From JTS-RE94 sp041750795 (GTDB taxonomy: Bacteria > Planctomycetota > Planctomycetia > Pirellulales > PALSA-1355), in NCBI GenBank assembly GCA_041750795.1, contig JBGSYQ010000136.1, positions 1-10,558 of the forward strand: DNA of 10,558 bases, in the 5' to 3' direction. A program made the position numbers and the translations under genes. How positions within the stretch are numbered: position 1 is the first letter of the stretch; the number at the start of each line of letters is the position of its first letter. This document shows, one piece after another, positions 7,136 through 10,558 of the stretch. The notes beneath the pieces are model-generated. The model was not told the origin of the DNA and did not search any database. It saw only the letters and a list, made by a program, of their open reading frames with translations.

Positions 7136-7969
7136 TCACGTGACTGGCCGCTGTGATAGCTGCGCCAGCGCTGCCAGCCGGTCGGCCTCGGCTTCGTCGA
7201 TCGAAACGCGGCGAATCGCCGTGGCCTTGCCCGTTTCGGCATCCACGTCCACGATGGTACCCATCAGGCGGACGTCGTGCAGCGCGACCTCAAAATGGGT
7301 TGGATAGAACGTAATAGTCGACTCCATCACGCGATCGGTGCGGCGCCCCAGAATGCTGTCGATCGGCCCGGTCATGCCCACGTCGCACTGAAACGCGGTG
7401 CCGCCGGGTAAAATGCGTTCGTCGGCGGTGGGAACGTGCGTGTGGGTGCCCAAGACGGCGCTGACGCGGCCGTCGAGAAATCGGCCCATCAGTTGCTTGT
7501 CACTGGTGGCCTCGGCGTGAAAATCGAGCAGGATCACCTTGACCGACGAGGGGAGCGCCGCCAGCACGCGATCGGCGGCCGTCCAAGGGCAGTCGACCGG
7601 CCGCATGAACACGCGTCCCAGCAGGCTAAAGACCGCCACGTCGACGCCATTGGTGGCCGGCACGACGGCCCACTCGCGCCCCGGAGCCTGGCTGGGAAAA
7701 TTGGCCGGCTTCACGATGTTGGGTTGGCTTTCCAACACGCTGGCGATTTCGCGGCGGCGATAGATGTGGTCGCCCAGCGTAACGCAATGCACGCCGGCGG
7801 CCATGAGCTCCTGATAGTTGGCCGGCGTCAGCCCGGAGCCGCCGGCGCAGTTCTCGCCGTTGGCCACGACCAGGTCGATGCCTTCGCTCTCGACCAATCC
7901 GCGCACGGCGCGCGAAACGATCTGTCGCCCCGGCTTGCCCACGATGTCACCGATCAGCAGGATCCGCAC
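7136..7969 (-). CDS. ymdB: YmdB-like metallophosphoesterase (TIGR00282 family)
   Basis: A 277-residue protein, the family's usual length. Members are binuclear-metal phosphodiesterases; B. subtilis YmdB hydrolyses cyclic nucleotides and affects biofilm and RNase Y-linked gene expression. Visible metal-site residues are D8 (LLIGDIVG), E39 and N40 (NGEN), H68, H151 (LLDFHAEATSDK), and H176 and H178 (GTHTHVPTAD). One difference stands out: the usual TLGNH motif reads TLGD67H, so the metal-ligand Asn is replaced by Asp. Translation starts with GTG at 7969, nine bases after an AGGAAGGAAG stretch; the N terminus MRILLIGDIVG matches the family, so this start is firm. It lies 47 bp downstream of rny on the same strand, as in many bacteria, and the two are probably one operon. 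Confidence 0.93.
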   Translation of the reverse strand: MRILLIGDIVGKPGRQIVSRAVRGLVESEGIDLVVANGENCAGGSGLTPANYQELMAAGVHCVTLGDHIYRRREIASVLESQPNIVKPANFPSQAPGREWAVVPATNGVDVAVFSLLGRVFMRPVDCPWTAADRVLAALPSSVKVILLDFHAEATSDKQLMGRFLDGRVSAVLGTHTHVPTADERILPGGTAFQCDVGMTGPIDSILGRRTDRVMESTITFYPTHFEVALHDVRLMGTIVDVDAETGKATAIRRVSIDEAEADRLAALAQLSQRPVT

Positions 7970-8016
7970 GAGTCTGCGCTTCCTTCCTGGTGGCGAGGCT
8001 GTTCGCCCGCCATGAG

Positions 8017-9573
8017 TTATCTGGCGATCTCGGTAATCCGCGTTTCGCGGAGCACGGTCACTTTGATCTCGCCAGGATACGTCAACTGCTCCTCGAACGC
8101 GCGGGCGATGTCGCGGCAGACCTTGGCTGCCGAGGCGTCCGTCGTGTCTTTGGCGCTGACCAGCACGCGCAGCTCTCGCCCTGCCTGAATGGCAAACGCC
8201 TGGTCGACGCCGTCAAAGGCGGTGGCGATTTTTTCGAGCTCTTCCATGCGCTTGATGTATCGCTCGAGCGTCTCGCGCCGGGCGCCAGGGCGAGAGGCGC
8301 TGCAGGCGTCGGCCGCGGCCACCAGCACGGTGTAGGGGTGGTCGATGCGAATGTCGTCGTGATGCCCCAGTGCGGCATGGACGACCTCCGGCCCTTCGCC
8401 GTAGCGCTTGAGCAACTCGGCGCCGATCTTGGGGTGGCCCCCTTCGGCTTCGTGGTCGGCAGCCTTGCCGATATCGTGCAGCAGGCCGCAACGTCGCGCC
8501 AGCCGCGCGTCGAGCCCCAGCTCCTCGGCGATGAGTCCGGACAGAAAGGCCACTTCGATCGAGTGTCGCAGGACGTTCTGGCTGTAGCTGGTGCGAAAGC
8601 GCAGCCGCCCGAGCAGATGGATGATCTTGGGGTGCAAGGCCGGGATGTCGGCCTCCTGCGCCGCTTCCTCGCCCCGCTTCTGAATGTGCTGCTCCATTTC
8701 GGTTTGGGTCTCGGCCACCAGCTCTTCGATGCGTGCGGGGTGAATCCGCCCATCGGCGATCAGCTTGTTCAGCGCCAAGCGGGCGACCTCGCGGCGGACC
8801 GTGTCGAACGCACTGACGATCACGACGCCGGGCGTGTCGTCGATGATCACATCCACGCCGGTGGCCTTCTCGAAGGCGCGGATGTTGCGCCCTTCGCGGC
8901 CGATGATGCGCCCCTTCATTTCATCGCTGGGGATGTCGACGGTGCTGGTGGTGGTTTCGGCCGTGTGGGTGGCCGCGTAGCGTTGGATGCAGGTGAGCAG
9001 CACGTCGCGCGACTTGGCCTCGACGATCTCGGCCATTTTCCTTTCGTGCTTGAGAATCAGCGCGCCGGCTTCGTGGGTCAGGTCGCGTTCGAGCATTTCC
9101 ATCAGCCGGGCGGTCGCTTCGTCGCGGCTTAATCCGCTCAGGGCGTGGAGCGTCTGACGCTGCACGTCCAGGACGCTGGCCAACTCCTCGTTGCGACGGT
9201 TGGTGTCCTCGATCTTCTCGGCCAGCTTGCGCTGGGTGGTCTCGACCATTTTCTCCTGGCGGTGGAGTTGCTCGTGCTGCTGCTCCAGCGCGTCCTGGCG
9301 TTTGTCGAGCAGCCGCTCGCGTTCGTGCAGCTCGTGGCGGAGCCTGGCCAGCTCGTGCTCGCCTTCGGCCTTCTGCTGGATGGCCAATTCCTTGATTTCA
9401 AGCTCGGCCTCCTTGCGGCGATTGGCGCTCTCGCGGTCGGCACGCGTAATGATTTCGCGTGCTTCGGTCTCGGCGTCCCGGCGGCGCAAGCGATCCATGA
9501 GCTTGACGCCGACGAACGTGAGCACGGCCGCGCCAACGACGACCGCGGCGGCCAGGTAGATACTGATCTGCAC
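8017..9573 (-). CDS. rny: Ribonuclease Y
   Basis: A membrane-anchored endoribonuclease that starts decay of many mRNAs, 518 residues as expected for the family. Domains in order: an N-terminal membrane helix (about 4-25); a long charged coiled coil (about 30-190); a KH RNA-binding domain with the GxxG loop in GRIIGREGRN (221-230) and DVIIDDTPG (241-249); and an HD domain with H337 (RHSIEVA), H366-D367 (LLHDIGKA), H380, H404-H405 and D422 (ADACSASRPGAR). All key HD residues appear present. The start is GTG at 9573, preceded by a GGGAGGGGGAA stretch on the minus strand, and it gives the usual short N terminus before the helix. It is first in a pair with ymdB. A terminator 111 bp upstream (9684-9711) suggests rny has its own promoter in 9574-9683, but I see no clear -35/-10 pair there. 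Confidence 0.97.
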   Translation of the reverse strand: MQISIYLAAAVVVGAAVLTFVGVKLMDRLRRRDAETEAREIITRADRESANRRKEAELEIKELAIQQKAEGEHELARLRHELHERERLLDKRQDALEQQHEQLHRQEKMVETTQRKLAEKIEDTNRRNEELASVLDVQRQTLHALSGLSRDEATARLMEMLERDLTHEAGALILKHERKMAEIVEAKSRDVLLTCIQRYAATHTAETTTSTVDIPSDEMKGRIIGREGRNIRAFEKATGVDVIIDDTPGVVIVSAFDTVRREVARLALNKLIADGRIHPARIEELVAETQTEMEQHIQKRGEEAAQEADIPALHPKIIHLLGRLRFRTSYSQNVLRHSIEVAFLSGLIAEELGLDARLARRCGLLHDIGKAADHEAEGGHPKIGAELLKRYGEGPEVVHAALGHHDDIRIDHPYTVLVAAADACSASRPGARRETLERYIKRMEELEKIATAFDGVDQAFAIQAGRELRVLVSAKDTTDASAAKVCRDIARAFEEQLTYPGEIKVTVLRETRITEIAR

Positions 9574-9683
9574 GTAAGGTTCCCCCTCCCGATGGCCAAC
9601 CGCGCTGCGGGATTCGGGGGCAACGTCTGCGCACCATCATTCGGAAGCGCAAAACCGCCCGACGTCAGAAAGAGATGCGTCCC

Positions 9684-9711
9684 AAAAAGCGGCCTACGAT
9701 CGCAGGCCGCT
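9684..9711 (-). terminator. Intrinsic terminator upstream of rny
   Basis: On the minus strand AGCGGCCT and AGGCCGCT form an 8-bp perfect stem (9711-9704 with 9695-9688) around an eight-base loop. The last stem base is already T, and the transcript continues in a T-run before GGG. This is the classical intrinsic terminator layout and the best one in the window. It faces away from tilS and stops a minus-strand transcript before rny, implying that something upstream is transcribed in that direction. Confidence 0.7.
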
Positions 9712-10059
9712 GCGCCACGTTGCGCGCAGCAGACGGGGATCTCGGGACGATACCAGGGGGGCAAGGACCATACACGGTTCCGGCAGGCCGACGAATCGGC
9801 GCAGACCTCGAAACGTGCATCGTAAGTGTTGGCTAGCCTTTTCGAAAGTTCCTCGTCCGCGACAGGCAAACAATCGGGAACTTTCGGTCAACGCATAATC
9901 CACGCTTACCCAGTCATGCGGGAATGCTCCGCACACCGCGGCGCGGGTCGTTTTGGGCTGGCAAATCGCCATCCAGCGGACCCGATGGGCCGAAATAGCG
10001 GCGGCACGGCTCCCCAGCAGCAGGCCGAGGAGATATCGCAGAAATACCAACAGAAACAT
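9694..10059 (-). CDS. Doubtful small open reading frame with hydrophobic N terminus
   Basis: A 121-codon reading frame from the ATG at 10059 (or 128 codons from a TTG at 10080). The N terminus is strongly hydrophobic (MFLLVFLRYLLGLLLG), like an anchor or signal peptide. The rest is rich in Arg, Cys and Trp and resembles no family I know. A GGGAG lies 12 bases before the ATG, which is rather far. Codon third positions look less GC-rich than in the neighbouring genes. The stop codon falls inside the loop of the 9684-9711 terminator. A minus-strand promoter-like pair at 10252-10279 could drive it. It may equally be a chance frame across a non-coding RNA locus, and I lean that way. Confidence 0.18.
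   Translation of the reverse strand: MFLLVFLRYLLGLLLGSRAAAISAHRVRWMAICQPKTTRAAVCGAFPHDWVSVDYALTESSRLFACRGRGTFEKASQHLRCTFRGLRRFVGLPEPCMVLAPLVSSRDPRLLRATWRSGLRS
9843..9886. repeat. 10-bp perfect inverted repeat
   Basis: CGAAAGTTCC (9843-9852) and GGAACTTTCG (9877-9886) are exact reverse complements, separated by 24 bp. TTGACC (minus strand, 9891-9886) overlaps the right arm. It could be a two-site operator or an RNA stem; no U-tract follows on either strand, so a terminator is unlikely. Confidence 0.5.
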
Positions 10060-10251
10060 CGTGGTTGCGAACTCCCGCAAATCGCTTAGTCGTTGTCACC
10101 CACTAAAGAATCGTCGTCGATGCTGCCCAAACGCTTTTGGTAGCAACTCCCTCCGGACGGACCCGAAGGCGTACTTTGGTTTGCTCGCGGGAAAAACACA
10201 ACCCGCTTGGCGCTCATCGCCACCCGGTCGTGCTTCCCTCGCTCTGTTAGC

Positions 10252-10279
10252 ATCCTATCACAGTCAGCGGCAACTGCAA
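10252..10279 (-). promoter_or_regulatory. Possible promoter for a minus-strand transcript upstream of rny
   Basis: On the minus strand TTGCAG (10279-10274) and TAGGAT (10257-10252) are spaced by 16 bp; the -10 box matches four of six consensus bases and the -35 three of six. Transcription would start near 10245 and could run to the terminator at 9684-9711. Confidence 0.3.
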
Positions 10280-10303
10280 CTAGCACTGCGGCCAATTGTG
10301 CGC

Positions 10304-10309
10304 TAGGAT
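10304..10309 (+). promoter_or_regulatory. Possible -10 box for tilS
   Basis: TAGGAT, identical to the minus-strand box 46 bp away and facing the other way, lies about 134 bp before the tilS ATG. No convincing -35 hexamer is seen at 16-18 bp upstream, so this rests mainly on the position and the matching divergent box. Confidence 0.2.
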
Positions 10310-10442
10310 AACACAAGGCGGGGCGGCAACTTACGACTGGCCGACTTGTTCCGTTTGGGTAAGAGACGACCGCTGGCGGGCCGCCAGGACGAGCCGTGCT
10401 TACCGCCCGCTTTTGGTCCGCCGGAAACCGGCAAAACTTCCC

Positions 10443-10558
10443 ATGCTTCCATTCGAGCAGCGTCTGTTGGCCGCCTGGCCCCGCACCGCCTGGCAGGACG
10501 TGGGCGTCGTGCTGGCCGTCTCCGGCGGCGCCGATAGCGTGGCGCTCGCCCGGGCCAT
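10443..10558 (+). CDS. tilS: tRNA(Ile)-lysidine synthase TilS, N-terminal fragment cut by window edge
   Basis: TilS attaches lysine to cytidine 34 of the tRNA-Ile2 anticodon, using ATP, so that the tRNA reads AUA instead of AUG; it is usually essential. Only the first 38 codons are visible. They hold the P-loop-like ATP pyrophosphatase motif LAVS27GGADS32VALARA at the distance from the N terminus expected for TilS. A short amphipathic lead (LPFEQRLLAAW) precedes it, as in the family. Related PP-loop enzymes such as TtcA share the motif but usually have a longer N terminus, so TilS is preferred. The ATG at 10443 lacks a strong ribosome-binding site. The gene is divergent from rny across the 869-bp gap. 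Confidence 0.85.
   Translation, partial: MLPFEQRLLAAWPRTAWQDVGVVLAVSGGADSVALARA

Larger units (their letters stand above)
9574..10442. other. 869-bp stretch without a confident gene, between divergent rny and tilS
   Basis: This is the largest gap in the window. Seen from left to right: the rny leader (9574-9683); a minus-strand intrinsic terminator (9684-9711); a second local hairpin GCTGCGC/GCGCAGC just before it on the minus strand; GCCGA-TTCG-TCGGC at 9786-9799, a stem capped by a UUCG-type loop on the minus strand; a 10-bp inverted repeat (9843-9886); several short hairpins in 10120-10230; two divergent TAGGAT boxes (10252-10257 and 10304-10309); and a GCCGG-AAA-CCGGC hairpin at 10420-10432 just before tilS. 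One doubtful minus-strand frame (9694-10059) crosses part of it. The pattern suggests a minus-strand transcript of up to about 560 bases ending at 9684. Confidence 0.6.

Noticed and set aside
7990..9132. A 380-codon open frame on the plus strand
   Set aside because: It is the antisense shadow of rny, whose KH and HD motifs are unmistakable on the other strand.
9860..9900. Plus-strand stretch ACAGGCAAAC...ACGCA similar to part of the cyclic-di-GMP-I riboswitch
   Set aside because: The stem that should follow GGCAAAC does not pair, the tetraloop receptor part is absent, and no plus-strand gene follows closely.
10140..10170. Minus-strand hairpin resembling the tip of bacterial SRP RNA or 6S RNA
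   Set aside because: The stem CCTTCGG/CCGGAGG with loop GTCCGT recalls both, but the conserved SRP internal-loop bases (AGCA and partners) are missing and no long closing stem is found, so I do not name it.
10086..10316. A 76-codon minus-strand frame upstream of the doubtful small frame
   Set aside because: Its start lies upstream of the only plausible minus-strand promoter, no ribosome-binding site or family resemblance is seen, and it runs through several hairpins.
10373..10387. Palindrome CTGGCGGGCCGCCAG before tilS
   Set aside because: Symmetric GC-rich words of this length are common in such DNA, and nothing ties it to a known site.

Overview
The window looks like chromosomal DNA of a planctomycete, probably of the Pirellulales type; this is inferred, not proven. 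The support is a GC-rich composition, a SecD-SecF fusion-style translocase with a long Ala/Glu/Pro-rich linker, a large membrane-anchored von Willebrand factor A (VWA) protein of the sort common in that phylum, and many secreted or anchored proteins of unknown function. No phage, insertion sequence, CRISPR array, tRNA or rRNA is visible. Most genes are housekeeping or lineage-specific envelope genes.

Left part (1-3227): the 3' end of secDF (plus strand) is followed by a small membrane-anchored LysM protein (plus) and, convergently, a secreted alpha/beta-hydrolase-fold protein (minus). The hydrolase seems to lack its nucleophile. A good inverted repeat at 2224-2249 separates the converging genes. 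Middle part (3228-7021): a promoter-bearing divergent gap leads to the VWA protein (plus). It converges on a lipoprotein with a CsgG/LpoB-like layout (minus), which lies downstream of a DUF2752 membrane protein (minus). The gap after the VWA gene holds five palindromes within about 140 bp.

Right part (7100-10558): rny (RNase Y) and ymdB (TIGR00282-family phosphodiesterase) form a minus-strand pair 47 bp apart, an arrangement shared with many bacteria. Upstream lies an 869-bp stretch with no confident gene. It contains a convincing minus-strand intrinsic terminator, a 10-bp perfect inverted repeat and two divergent TAGGAT boxes. Something is probably transcribed there on the minus strand before rny. 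The window ends in the first 38 codons of tilS (plus).

Functionally, SecDF exports proteins such as the hydrolase-like protein, the lipoprotein and perhaps the envelope LysM protein; RNase Y and YmdB act in mRNA turnover and signalling; TilS modifies the tRNA-Ile anticodon. No new multi-gene system is evident. The best leads are the unexplained minus-strand transcript upstream of rny, the palindrome cluster, and the hydrolase-fold protein without catalytic serine.
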